Origin: CAVUQH01 sp963774445
GTDB taxonomy: Bacteria; Myxococcota_A; Polyangia; Haliangiales; Haliangiaceae
DNA length: 64,000 nucleotides
Direction of reading: 5' to 3'
Assembly: GCA_963774445.1 (NCBI GenBank)
Contig: CAVZFC010000031.1
Span: 558,001 to 622,000, forward strand
Of the stretch, positions 53,140 through 61,882 are shown in pieces; the first letter of the stretch is position 1; every line of letters begins with the position of its first letter. The position numbers and the translations under genes are program-made. The notes beneath the pieces are model-generated. The model did not search any database and had not been told where the DNA came from. It saw only the letters and a program-made list of their open reading frames with translations.

Positions 53140-55350
53140 TTACTCTCGCTCGCGCAGCAGCGTGAGCAGGCGGCCGCGTGTGCGCTGTCGGGCAAGCACG
53201 TCGATCAACTCGGGATCGCTGGCCAGTTGGGCCAGGGCGGCCAGGGCGGCCAGGTGCTCGGAGGCTTTGCCGGCGGGAGAGACGACCAGGAACACCAGCT
53301 GCACCGGTATGTCGTCCGGTCCCGAGAGGTCGAGGCCACCGGTGACGCTGGCCGCGTAGACGGCGCTGCGCGCGCAGCGCTCGTCGTAGACGTGGGGAAT
53401 GGCGACGCCGGCGCCGATGGTGGTGGGCATGGTTCGCTCGCGGTCGAGGATGTCGGTCAGATGCGCGGCCGTGGGCAGCCCCGGGGTAGTCCGCTCGGCC
53501 AGGTCGAGCAGGGTGGTCACGATGTCTTCGAAGCTCGCGTTCGGCTGGTCGACGATCACCGCGTCGCGCAGGAGCCCGTACAGCCCGGGGATGCGCTTGC
53601 GCACCACCACCACCGAGTCGGCCTCGGGATGAAGGTCGGCTTGGTTGACCAGCGTGATGCGGCCCTCGTCGACCGCCAGCAGCGGGCGCATCGCGGCGCC
53701 GAAGCGGCGCGTGTCGTCGGCGGTGCCGACCTCGACCGCCTCCAGCGCATAGGCGCCCGATTCGATCGCCGCTCGCAGGGTCGCGGGCGAGGGCAGCTCG
53801 GTCCACACCGCCAGCCCCTGCACTTCGTCACCGGCGTTGTCGGCGTTGTCGGAGCCGTCCCAACGGTAACAGGCGGACGGGCCGATCACCTCGCCCCACG
53901 CCTCGCAGATGCGCGCGTTGAGCTCGGGATCGCGAGCCAGGGCCAGCACGGCCTCGACATCGGCGATGCGCGGATCGCGGATCGAGGCCGGTTCGAGTGG
54001 GTTGGCGGCGACGCTCTCGATGCCGTCGCCGGCCAGCGCGGCGGCGCGATCGGCGCCCGCGGCCATGACCAGGGAGCGCGCGCCGGCCTGACGGAGCTGG
54101 CGGTGCAGCGCGACGGCCAGGGTGGGGTCGCCGATGAGCAGCCAGGTCGCGTGGGTCCGCCGCTTCAGCCCCAGCGCGTGCGCCAGCGCCGGCGCCGACA
54201 AACCCTGGGCGATCACCGTCGTCCCGATGACCGCGTAGGTCAGGGTTTCGAGGAGCTCGGCGTGGGCGTAGCCGAGGTTGTGCAGGCGCAGGGCGAACAG
54301 TGACGCCATCGACGCCGCGACGATGCCGCGCGGCGCCAGCCAGGAGAGGAACAGGCGCTCGCGCCAGCTGAAGCCCAGGCCCCAGGTCGAAAGGAGGATG
54401 TTGAGCGGCCGCAGCACGAACAACAGCAGGGCCAGGATCCACAGCAGCCGGCCGCCGTCGCGGGCAAACGAGTGGAGGTCGAGCTTGGCGGCCAGCAGCA
54501 CGAACAACAGCCCGATGCCGACTTCGGTGAGCTCGAGCTTGAAGCGCTTGAGTTGCTTGAGCTGCGGGGCGCGCTGCAGGCTGACCACCAGCCCGGCGAC
54601 GATCACCGCCAGGATGCCGGCCTCTTCCAGCACCGCGTTGGCCAGGCCGAGGGCGAGCAGCGCGCTGGCAAGGACGACGATGTTGGTGTGCTGCTGCGAC
54701 ACCCAGCGCCGGCGAAGCACCAGACCCAGGCCCAGGCCGACCGCCAGTCCGATACCGGCGCCGATGACGAAGCGCGAGGCAAAGCGACCGAGCGGCGCCA
54801 GCAGGGGCTGGTCGGCGCTGGCCGCGATCCACTCGAAGCAGAGCACGGCGACGAAGACGCCGAGCGCGTTGACCAGCACCCCCTCCCAGTAGAGAATGTG
54901 GTACAGGCGCGGCCGCAAGCCAATGCGCCGGAGGAGTGGTGATACCACCGTCGGCCCGGTGACGATGACCAGGCTGCCGGCGATGACCGCCAGCTCCGGC
55001 TGGATGTGGGGGTAGACGGCGTAGACGGCCACGGCGGTGCCGGCCCAGGTCACCAGCACCCCCAGCGTGAGGATGCGAACGATGACCTTGGGCTCGCGGC
55101 GAAAGCCGGCGACGTCCAGGGTCAAGCCGCCCTCGAACAGCACCACCGCGACCGCGAGCGTGACCACCGTCTCGAGGCCGCGCCCCAGGCTCTCCGGGTG
55201 CACCCACCCGAGCACATCGGGGCCCAGGAGGATGCCACCCAGGAGCAGGAGCGCGATCGACGGGAGGCGGAGTCGGTCAGCCAGCGCGATGAGGAAGATG
55301 CCCGCGGCCGCGGCGATGCACAGGGTGATGGCGGCTTCGTTGGGGCTCAT
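53140..55350 (-). CDS. CPA-type cation:proton antiporter with EIIA-like domain
   Basis: The N-terminal 410 residues form a Na+/H+ exchanger-type carrier (about 12 helices; motifs GGILLGPDVLGWV and GLLFVLLAAKLDL, plus TGPTVVSPLL). A cytoplasmic TrkA-N-like/RCK-type region follows (TWLLIGDPTLAVALHRQLRQAG), then a C-terminal domain resembling PTS EIIA of the fructose/Ntr type: GAGVAIPHVYDE with the phosphoryl-accepting His at 653 in its usual I/L-PH context. The fusion suggests that antiport is gated by nucleotide or PTS phosphorylation state. TAGAGT is ten bases before the ATG. Confidence 0.85.
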   Translation of the reverse strand: MSPNEAAITLCIAAAAGIFLIALADRLRLPSIALLLLGGILLGPDVLGWVHPESLGRGLETVVTLAVAVVLFEGGLTLDVAGFRREPKVIVRILTLGVLVTWAGTAVAVYAVYPHIQPELAVIAGSLVIVTGPTVVSPLLRRIGLRPRLYHILYWEGVLVNALGVFVAVLCFEWIAASADQPLLAPLGRFASRFVIGAGIGLAVGLGLGLVLRRRWVSQQHTNIVVLASALLALGLANAVLEEAGILAVIVAGLVVSLQRAPQLKQLKRFKLELTEVGIGLLFVLLAAKLDLHSFARDGGRLLWILALLLFVLRPLNILLSTWGLGFSWRERLFLSWLAPRGIVAASMASLFALRLHNLGYAHAELLETLTYAVIGTTVIAQGLSAPALAHALGLKRRTHATWLLIGDPTLAVALHRQLRQAGARSLVMAAGADRAAALAGDGIESVAANPLEPASIRDPRIADVEAVLALARDPELNARICEAWGEVIGPSACYRWDGSDNADNAGDEVQGLAVWTELPSPATLRAAIESGAYALEAVEVGTADDTRRFGAAMRPLLAVDEGRITLVNQADLHPEADSVVVVRKRIPGLYGLLRDAVIVDQPNASFEDIVTTLLDLAERTTPGLPTAAHLTDILDRERTMPTTIGAGVAIPHVYDERCARSAVYAASVTGGLDLSGPDDIPVQLVFLVVSPAGKASEHLAALAALAQLASDPELIDVLARQRTRGRLLTLLRERE

Positions 55351-55363
55351 CGGCAGCCCGACT

Positions 55364-55540
55364 CTACCCCGCTGCCCGCTGTTTCACCTGCTTTGCGCGC
55401 TCGGGTTTGCCTTCGGCGAGCTTCTGTCGCTGTTGCTCGGCGATCCGTTTGCTGCCCGCGTGACGCACCCACAAGATGAACAGGCCCGCTGCTGACAGGC
55501 CCAGTACTGCTTTCACGATCTGAATCCATGTGACGATCAT
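55364..55540 (-). CDS. Small single-helix membrane protein
   Basis: ATG 55540 is fixed by GGAGG about ten bases upstream; the frame is open further but lacks coding character. The 58 residues hold one transmembrane helix (IVKAVLGLSAAGLFILWV) and a basic, Lys/Gln-rich coil. It directly follows the antiporter gene stop region on the opposite side of the intergenic gap, same strand upstream. Possible small modulator of the antiporter; no family seen. Confidence 0.55.
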   Translation of the reverse strand: MIVTWIQIVKAVLGLSAAGLFILWVRHAGSKRIAEQQRQKLAEGKPERAKQVKQRAAG

Positions 55541-55642
55541 CGATCTCGACCTCCTGCGATCGCGGCGAGGCGATCGCGGTTCCGTTTCGATCAGCCGGCG
55601 CCCCGCGGAGCGGGGCACGCGGACGTGCCCAGTCGCGCCGGG

Positions 55643-55963
55643 CTAGGCGATCGGCGGGCGGACCGGGAGGTCGGAGTGGTGACTGTCGGGCATCGCCGTC
55701 GGCGGCCATCCCGTGACGGGGTAGCCGGCATCGACGGTCAGCCGGGCGGCGCTCGTCGCGGCGGCGCCGTTGACCGAAGGCTGCGGATCCGGGTCGCTGT
55801 CTTCATCAACCGGCGCCGGGTCGGGCGCCTCGGCGATGGCGCCGGGAGCGACGGCCGGGGCGCTGACGCGCGCCTCGTCGGGTTGGCTGCGCTCCACGAT
55901 CGAAGCCGTCCAGCATCCCAGGACGAGGACGAGCGGCAGGAACAAATGGAGCGCGACCCGCAT
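55643..55963 (-). CDS. Hypothetical lipoprotein
   Basis: ATG 55963 has TATGCT seven bases upstream; an ATG at 55975 is in frame but lies within that hexamer. Lipoprotein signal ending LVLGC, then about 85 residues rich in Pro, Asp and Ala, with little predicted structure and a final SHHSDLPVRPP. Probably a low-complexity outer-envelope protein. Divergent from the MFS gene by 52 bases. Confidence 0.55.
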   Translation of the reverse strand: MRVALHLFLPLVLVLGCWTASIVERSQPDEARVSAPAVAPGAIAEAPDPAPVDEDSDPDPQPSVNGAAATSAARLTVDAGYPVTGWPPTAMPDSHHSDLPVRPPIA

Positions 55964-55970
55964 CGACGTC

Positions 55971-55976
55971 AGCATA
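55971..55976 (-). promoter_or_regulatory. TATGCT -10-like hexamer, leaderless spacing
   Basis: TATGCT on the minus strand ends seven bases before ATG 55963. Confidence 0.45.
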
Positions 55977-56002
55977 GCAGGCGCGGGCCCGGACGTCCGC
56001 GG

Positions 56003-56008
56003 TATCGT
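56003..56008 (+). promoter_or_regulatory. TATCGT -10-like hexamer, leaderless spacing
   Basis: TATCGT ends six bases before GTG 56015. It faces the opposite hexamer at 55971-55976, so a 40-base region serves two divergent leaderless starts. Confidence 0.45.
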
Positions 56009-56014
56009 CCCCAG

Positions 56015-57205
56015 GTGGATCCCGACAGCCGCCCGACCCCGACGTGGCGATCGCGCAACGTGGTCCTGCTCGGCCTGGTCAGCCTGCTGACCGACACCTC
56101 CAGCGAGATGATCATGCCGCTGTTGCCGGCCTTCGTCACCGGTGTGCTCGGCGGCGGCGCGCTGGCGATCGGCTGGATCGAGGGGTTGGCGGACGCCACG
56201 GCCAGTATCCTCAAGCTGGTCTCGGGGCGGCTGGCCGACCGGATGGGCCGCTACCGGCCACTGATCATCGGCGGCTACGGCCTGTCGTCGGTGGTGCGGC
56301 CGCTCGTTGCGGCCGCCGGGGCCACCTGGCACGTGGTCGTCGTTCGGATGGGCGACCGGGTGGGCAAGGGGTTCCGCACCTCGCCGCGCGACGCGCTGAT
56401 CGCGGCGTCGGTGACGTCGTCTCAGCGCGGGGCCGCGTTTGGCCTGCACCGGGCGATGGACCACATCGGCGCCGTCCTCGGGCCGGCGATCGCGGCAGTC
56501 TTGATCAGCTTCGAGTCGATCCACCTGCGCACGCTGTTCTGGTTGGCCGCGATTCCCGGTGCGCTGGCGATGATCGTTCTGGTCGTGGGTGTGCGCGACC
56601 GCAGCGCCGCCGCGCCCGCCGTGGACGAGGCAGAGGAGGAACGCGCGCCCGTCGGCGACACCGGTCTCGTGCGTGTGTTGATCCCGATCAGTCTGTTCAC
56701 CCTGGGCAACGCCAGCGACGTCTTCCTGCTGGTCAAGGCGGGCGAGACGCGGGCGCCGTTGGTCGCGATGCCGCTGCTGTGGATGGCGCTGCACGTGGTC
56801 AAGGCTGCCGTCTCGGTGCCGGGCGGGCGGCTGGCCGACCGCTGGGGCTACCGGCGGGTCATCGTCCTGGGCTGGGTGATCTACGCGGCCGTCTACGTCG
56901 GCCTCGGCTTCGCCCGGAGCTCCGTTGCGGTGGCGGCACTGTTCATCGTCTACGGCACCTACCACGGTCTCACCGAGGGACCGGAGCGGGCCCTGGTCGC
57001 CAGCGTCGCGGCGCAGTCCGGACGTGGTCGCGCGTTTGGCTGGTACCACGCGTCGGTGGGCGGGATGTCGCTCGTCGCCAGCGTCGGCTTCGGCGCGATC
57101 TGGAGCCACTGGGGCAGTCGCTCGGCGTTCCTGACCGGCGCCGCGATCGCGCTGGCGGCGTCGCTGCTGCTTCTGCTCGTGACCCGCCGCCGCGCGGAGA
57201 TCTAG
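56015..57205 (+). CDS. MFS transporter
   Basis: Twelve hydrophobic helices over 396 residues, with the family's loop motif between helices 2 and 3 (SGRLADRMGRYRPLI) and its repeat in the second half (GGRLADRWGYRRVI). The first helix (RNVVLLGLVSLLTDTSSEMIMPLLPAFV) is like the drug/H+ antiporter or sugar-type group. Substrate not predictable. The stop overlaps the convergent histidine kinase gene by four bases. Confidence 0.9.
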   Translation: MDPDSRPTPTWRSRNVVLLGLVSLLTDTSSEMIMPLLPAFVTGVLGGGALAIGWIEGLADATASILKLVSGRLADRMGRYRPLIIGGYGLSSVVRPLVAAAGATWHVVVVRMGDRVGKGFRTSPRDALIAASVTSSQRGAAFGLHRAMDHIGAVLGPAIAAVLISFESIHLRTLFWLAAIPGALAMIVLVVGVRDRSAAAPAVDEAEEERAPVGDTGLVRVLIPISLFTLGNASDVFLLVKAGETRAPLVAMPLLWMALHVVKAAVSVPGGRLADRWGYRRVIVLGWVIYAAVYVGLGFARSSVAVAALFIVYGTYHGLTEGPERALVASVAAQSGRGRAFGWYHASVGGMSLVASVGFGAIWSHWGSRSAFLTGAAIALAASLLLLLVTRRRAEI

Positions 57206-59088
57206 TCGGCGCGCAGCCGGTCGATGCGCGCGATCAGCGCGTCGATGTCGAACGGCTTCTGCAGGAAGCTCACGCCCGGCTCGGCGCACCGTGCTCGCAC
57301 CTGCGGATCGTCGGCGTCGCGCCCCGACATGAGCACCACCGGGATGTCGGCGCGCAGCTCGCGGATGGACGAGATGAGCACGTCGCCAGCGAAGTCGGGC
57401 AGCCGCAGATCGACTGCCAGTACGTCCGGGATGCCCACCTGTTCGCACAGCAGTAGCGCCTCGGCGGCGGTCGCGGCTGACATCACCTGGAAGCCGGCTT
57501 CCTCGAGCAGATCCTGGAGTGCGAGGCGGGTGGTGGCGTTGTCCTCGGCCACCAGGACGGTCGCCGCGTCGGGCACGCGCTGCTGTGGTAGTGGCGGTGT
57601 CGGTCGCCGGCGTTGCGGCGCCTCGGCGGCGATCGGGGCGCGGACCGGCAGGAGGATACGAAACGTGGTCCCGCGCCCCTTCAGGCTGTCGGCCTCGACC
57701 GACCCGCCGGCCCGACGGACGACGGCGTAGACGCTGGCCAGCCCGAGCCCGGTCCCCTTGCTCGGCCCTTTGGTGGTGTAGAACGGCTCGAAGATGTGCT
57801 CCAGGGTGTCGGCGTCCATGCCCGGGCCGTTGTCGCTGATCGTGAGCAACACCCACTCTCCGGTGCGGGCGGGATCGCTGGCGGCCGGCGCGCTGCTGAC
57901 GCGAAAACGGCCTCCCTGGGGCATGGCGTCGCGGGCATTGGTCGCCAGATTGAGCAGGATCTGACCCAGACCGCCCAGGTCGAGGGCGACCGGCGTCAAC
58001 GGCGCGCCCAGCTCGATCTGCAGCTGTATCCGGTCGCCCAGTAGCCTGCCGAACGTCACCCGCAGCGAGGCGATCGATTCGTCCAGAAGGATGCCGGAGT
58101 CGGTCTGGCGGTCGCTGGCGATATCGAGAAGCTGCCGGGTCATGGCCGAGCCGCTCTGGGTCAGGCGCTTGAGCTCGGCGGCGTAGGTTCGCAGCATCGA
58201 GTGATCGGGCAGCTGGTGCAGCATGATGTCGGCGGCGCCATTCATGCCCATGAGGAGATTGTTGAAGTCGTGAGCGATGCTGCTGGCCATGCGCCCGAGC
58301 GCTTCCATCTTTTGCGCCTGGCGGAGCTCGGCTTCGAGGCGCAGCATCTCGGTGGCGTCGTGATTGACCGCCACCAGGCCGACCTGTTTGCCTTCCAGAT
58401 CGCGCAAGGCGGTCACCGAGCTGTAGATCTCGATCGGAGAGCCGTCGCGGCGGTGCTGCGTGACGCGCCCCTCCCAGTGCTGGCCGCGATCGATCGCGTC
58501 GCGCCGGGCGGCGGCGGCTTCGGGGGCGACCTCGGTGCTGAGCACTTCGCGGGCCTGGCGGCCGATCGCCTCGGCCGCCGTCCAGCCGTAGATCCGGGTG
58601 GCGGCCGTGTTCCAGACGATGATGTTGTAGTCGCGGTCGGTGGCGACGATGGCGTCGGTCACGCTGTCGATCACGCTGGCCTGCCGGTGCATATACTCCT
58701 GCAGCTGCCGGCGCGTCGCCATCTCAACGCCGATGTCTCGGGCGACGCCGTCGATGGCGACGAGCTGGCCGTCGCCATCGACGATGGGGGTGTTTCGCTG
58801 CTCGACCCACAGGGTTCGGCCGTCTTTCGTCACCCAGCGGAGGATCACCCCGCTGTCGTCGACCTCTCCCGCGAACAGCTCCTCCAGCCGATCGCGATCG
58901 TCGGGGTGGATCAGCTTGAGCCCGAGGTCCGGATCGGCGTAGTGGTCCTCCGGCGTGTAGCCGGTCAACGCGGTCACCGACGGGCTCACGTACACGAACG
59001 CCCGTTCGGGGCGGAGCTGATAGCGGTAGACGATGTCCGGCACGGTCTCGGCCGGATGCGTTCCGCCGGTGGGCGGCGTGCGCGGCAT
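57202..59088 (-). CDS. Hybrid PAS-PAS histidine kinase with C-terminal receiver
   Basis: A soluble 628-residue sensor: PAS domain 1 (about 15-120, VYRYQLRPERAFVYVSPSVTALTGY), PAS 2 (about 135-245, DYNIIVWNTAATRIYGWTAAEA), a His-kinase core with H273 in SIAHDFNNLL, N box LATNARDAM, DNGPGMD and GTGLGLA ATP-lid motifs, and a receiver domain (about 508-628) with acidic pair ED, phosphoacceptor Asp in AVDLRLPD, MSGRD and QKPF. It phosphorylates itself and its own receiver; an output partner lies elsewhere. PAS cofactor is not evident. TATGCT is nine bases before the ATG. Confidence 0.92.
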   Translation of the reverse strand: MPRTPPTGGTHPAETVPDIVYRYQLRPERAFVYVSPSVTALTGYTPEDHYADPDLGLKLIHPDDRDRLEELFAGEVDDSGVILRWVTKDGRTLWVEQRNTPIVDGDGQLVAIDGVARDIGVEMATRRQLQEYMHRQASVIDSVTDAIVATDRDYNIIVWNTAATRIYGWTAAEAIGRQAREVLSTEVAPEAAAARRDAIDRGQHWEGRVTQHRRDGSPIEIYSSVTALRDLEGKQVGLVAVNHDATEMLRLEAELRQAQKMEALGRMASSIAHDFNNLLMGMNGAADIMLHQLPDHSMLRTYAAELKRLTQSGSAMTRQLLDIASDRQTDSGILLDESIASLRVTFGRLLGDRIQLQIELGAPLTPVALDLGGLGQILLNLATNARDAMPQGGRFRVSSAPAASDPARTGEWVLLTISDNGPGMDADTLEHIFEPFYTTKGPSKGTGLGLASVYAVVRRAGGSVEADSLKGRGTTFRILLPVRAPIAAEAPQRRRPTPPLPQQRVPDAATVLVAEDNATTRLALQDLLEEAGFQVMSAATAAEALLLCEQVGIPDVLAVDLRLPDFAGDVLISSIRELRADIPVVLMSGRDADDPQVRARCAEPGVSFLQKPFDIDALIARIDRLRAD

Positions 59089-59157
59089 GGGATCCGAAGC
59101 ATAGAGAGCCCCCGCCGTCTGTCCAGTCTTTCCGCAGGCTCCTCGGCGCGAGGCCGG

Positions 59158-60186
59158 TCAGCCGTGGTCGTGGCGGTGGTGGAGGTCCGGCTGGTGCGGA
59201 TGCGCGTGCTGGAGCGGCCCGTGGCGGTGCTCGTGGGTGTGGCGGATCCAGGCGGGCAGCCCGGGGTGGACATGGTCGTGATGGTCGTCGTCGTGCCGGT
59301 GGCTGTGGGTGTGGACGACAGGCTCGTGTCGATGTTCGTGAGCGTGCTTACCGGACAGCAGCATAGCGACGCCGGCCACCATCGGAGCGATCGCCACCAG
59401 CTGCGGCGTGGTCACCGCCTCACCGAAGCCGGCCCAGGCGACGGCGACGCCGCAAAATGGCGCAGTGGCGAAGATCATCTGCGAGCGGGTGGCGCCTAGC
59501 TGCTGGGCGCCGCCGATGTAAAGCATGATCGACACGCCGTAGGCCAGGGCGCCGACGCCCAGCGCGGGAAGGATTGCGCGGGCCGGCGGCGTGCCCTCGA
59601 GCGCCAGGCCGAGCGCCAGGTTGAAGGCGCCGGCCGCCAGGCCCTTGACCGCGGTCGCCTGCGCCGGCGTGTAGCCGTCGATCAGGGCGGTGGCGTTGTT
59701 GTCGAGGCCCCAGCAGACGCAGGCCGCCGCAACGAGCGCGGCCCCGGTCAGCGTGCCGGCGTCGAACGGCAGGGCGAGGAGCGCGCCGGCGGCGACCACG
59801 AACGCCACCGCCAGCCCGGTGCGCAGGCCCACGTGCTCGCGAAAGAAGATCCACGCCAGCGCCGCGGTGGCCACGGTCTCGAGGTTGAGCCACAGCGAAA
59901 CCGACGCCGCGGGCGCCCGCGCCAGGCCCCAGAGCAGGAACACCGGCCCGACCACGCCGCCGAACAGGATCGCCACCGCCAGGTAGCGCACGTGCGCGGG
60001 GTCGCGGCGCCGGGTCGGCGAGCCGCCGCGCAGGCTGAACGGCAGCACGCCGAGGGCGGCGCCCAGGTAGAGGAGCCCGGCCAGGGTCACCGGGCCGATG
60101 TCGCGCAAGAGCGCCTTGGCCACCGGGGGCGACGCGCCGAACAGCGCCGCCGCGGCGATGCAGCCGATTACCGGAGCGAGCCGCAT
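59158..60186 (-). CDS. EamA/DMT transporter with His-rich tail
   Basis: Ten helices of the drug/metabolite transporter EamA type in two repeats (GCIAAAALFGASPPVAKALL; AACVCWGLDNNATALIDGY), 279 residues. The C-terminal 63 residues contain 23 His in patterns HTHSHRH and HHDHVHP, and lack any membrane character, so they are a soluble metal-binding domain. The TAGAAT hexamer lies six bases before the ATG. Ni/Co/Zn export or buffering is inferred from the tail; EamA members otherwise move metabolites. Confidence 0.85.
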   Translation of the reverse strand: MRLAPVIGCIAAAALFGASPPVAKALLRDIGPVTLAGLLYLGAALGVLPFSLRGGSPTRRRDPAHVRYLAVAILFGGVVGPVFLLWGLARAPAASVSLWLNLETVATAALAWIFFREHVGLRTGLAVAFVVAAGALLALPFDAGTLTGAALVAAACVCWGLDNNATALIDGYTPAQATAVKGLAAGAFNLALGLALEGTPPARAILPALGVGALAYGVSIMLYIGGAQQLGATRSQMIFATAPFCGVAVAWAGFGEAVTTPQLVAIAPMVAGVAMLLSGKHAHEHRHEPVVHTHSHRHDDDHHDHVHPGLPAWIRHTHEHRHGPLQHAHPHQPDLHHRHDHG

Positions 60187-60192
60187 CTCGCC

Positions 60193-60198
60193 ATTCTA
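60193..60198 (-). promoter_or_regulatory. TAGAAT -10-like hexamer, leaderless spacing
   Basis: TAGAAT on the minus strand, five of six matches to TATAAT, ends six bases before ATG 60186. Confidence 0.55.
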
Positions 60199-60206
60199 CC
60201 CCGGCG

Positions 60207-60698
60207 TCAGTTGGGCTGGACCTCGATGGTCACGCCATCGAGTTGGTTGCCGCAGACGTTGGTGTTGCCCATGCTGTTGGTCCACGAGAAGTCGACCGAG
60301 CCGTCGGGGTCGGCGGTGAACGTGTCGCCGTCCGGGCTGGCGGCAAACTGCGAGGTTCCGCTGGTCGGCGTGCCGTCCGAGAGCATGCTGGCGAACTCGT
60401 AGGTGATCGAGATGCGGCAGGTCGCCTCGTCAACCTGGGCCGTCAGTCCGGCGTCGTCGAAGGTGATGGTGTTGCCGGAGACCGTGGCCGTTCGCGCGCT
60501 GTCGAGGCTGAGGGTGGGCGACATTCCCGAGTAGCAGTCGGCGTAGCTCGGCAACGGGGCGCCGGCCGTGCCGATCGCGCCGACGACCACGTGCCCCTGG
60601 GGCAGGCAGTAGCCGCCGTTGCCGTCGTCGCCGCAGGCGGCGAGCAGGGCGAGCAGGCACGTGGCCAAGGCGAACGGTCGGTAGCTCGGTTTCATCAT
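60207..60698 (-). CDS. Hypothetical lipoprotein
   Basis: Adjacent ATGs at 60698/60695 begin a lipoprotein signal ending LALLAAC. The 140-residue mature domain is beta-rich with three Cys and Thr-rich strands (SLDSARTATVSGNTITFDDAG). GAGGAGG stands about 15 bases upstream. No family is recognised. It starts 49 bases after the GH5-like gene stop on the same strand. Confidence 0.6.
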   Translation of the reverse strand: MMKPSYRPFALATCLLALLAACGDDGNGGYCLPQGHVVVGAIGTAGAPLPSYADCYSGMSPTLSLDSARTATVSGNTITFDDAGLTAQVDEATCRISITYEFASMLSDGTPTSGTSQFAASPDGDTFTADPDGSVDFSWTNSMGNTNVCGNQLDGVTIEVQPN

Positions 60699-60747
60699 CG
60701 CTGTCAGCAATCGCCCTCCTCGCGGGCGAGCATAGCCCAACGTCGCG

Positions 60748-61881
60748 TCAGGGGGCGCTGGTGATCGAGCGCAAGAGCTCGAGCTCGGCCGGGTCGTAGG
60801 GCGTTCCGTCGGGATGCAAGACGTCGTGAAACCACGGATCCGGCTCGCCCGGCAGCGGATTCTGCCACGAGCCCCACGGGTATTTGGTCTGCGTCTTGCC
60901 GTCCACCCAGCCCCAGTTGTAGGCACCGACGTCGCGGTCGTGGAGGACCGGCAGCACCCCCTGGAAGGTGCTGTTCATCGAACGAGCCATGTACTCGGTG
61001 CAGACGATGGGGCGGCCGTACTGTTCGAGGTCGTCGATCAGCGCCGTCATCGTCTCGGGATCGAAGTAGCCGTGGAACGACACGATGTCCGACTGGTGCA
61101 GCATGAAGTCGTTGATCGGTGTGAGCGCCTCGGGTGAGCCCCAGCCGCCGAAGAAGACGCCCGCGGTCAGCGGCTGCGTCGGAGCGACCGATCGCGCCCA
61201 GCCATACGCCTTGCGCAGCAAAAGGAGCGCAGCCTCGGACTTCTTGGCGGGCAACAGCTCCTCCTGCTTGTACGACACCACGTTGAGATTGTCCGGCTCG
61301 TTGAAGACGTCCCAGATGACCACGCGCGGATCGTCGGCGAAGCGCCCGACCACGCCGGTGACATACCCCTCTAGCTCGTCCAACCGCTCCGGCGCGCCGA
61401 GGAGCTCGGCACCGGGGCTCTGCACCCAGCGCGAGTTGTGGATGTACGGCTGCGGCGCGGGCTGCGGGCCGAGCTGCGGATGGGGATCCCAGACGCCGTC
61501 GAACAGCACCAGCATCACGCGGATGCCGTGGGAATCGGCGATGGTGAGGAACCGATCGATGCGGTCGAGAAAGCCGTCCGGATCCTGCTGCCAGAGGAGG
61601 TCGTGCAAGAAGACGCGCACCGTGTCGAGGCCGGCGTCGGCGGCCCATCCCAGCTCGCGGTCGATGGTCTCTTCGTCGAAGGTGTCGGCCTGCCACATCT
61701 CGAGCTGGTTGACCGCCGTGCTGGGCACGAAGTTGGCGCCCACCAGCCACGGCTGATCGGCGTACCAGCCGGCAGCGCGCTCCGGCGTCCACGGCGTGCC
61801 CGAGTCGATTGGATCCGTGCCGCCGCCGGAGCCGCACGCGCCGGCGAAGAGGAGACACGCGACGAGGACGGAAGACCGCAC
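60748..61881 (-). CDS. GH5-like (beta/alpha)8 glycoside hydrolase lipoprotein
   Basis: GTG 61881 gives a lipoprotein signal ending FAGAC. The rest is a (beta/alpha)8-type sequence: GANFVPSTAVNQLEMW, VRVFLHDLLWQQD, VMLVLFDGVWDPHP, then VIWDVFNEPDN with the acid/base E195, HGYFDPETM and VCTEYMARS with nucleophile E297. The spacing of the two Glu and the NEP motif fit clan GH-A, family 5 or a near relative. It would hydrolyse a beta-linked glycan at the cell surface. The start is one base after the stop of the next upstream gene, so the two form one operon. Confidence 0.8.
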   Translation of the reverse strand: MRSSVLVACLLFAGACGSGGGTDPIDSGTPWTPERAAGWYADQPWLVGANFVPSTAVNQLEMWQADTFDEETIDRELGWAADAGLDTVRVFLHDLLWQQDPDGFLDRIDRFLTIADSHGIRVMLVLFDGVWDPHPQLGPQPAPQPYIHNSRWVQSPGAELLGAPERLDELEGYVTGVVGRFADDPRVVIWDVFNEPDNLNVVSYKQEELLPAKKSEAALLLLRKAYGWARSVAPTQPLTAGVFFGGWGSPEALTPINDFMLHQSDIVSFHGYFDPETMTALIDDLEQYGRPIVCTEYMARSMNSTFQGVLPVLHDRDVGAYNWGWVDGKTQTKYPWGSWQNPLPGEPDPWFHDVLHPDGTPYDPAELELLRSITSAP

Positions 61882-61882
61882 G

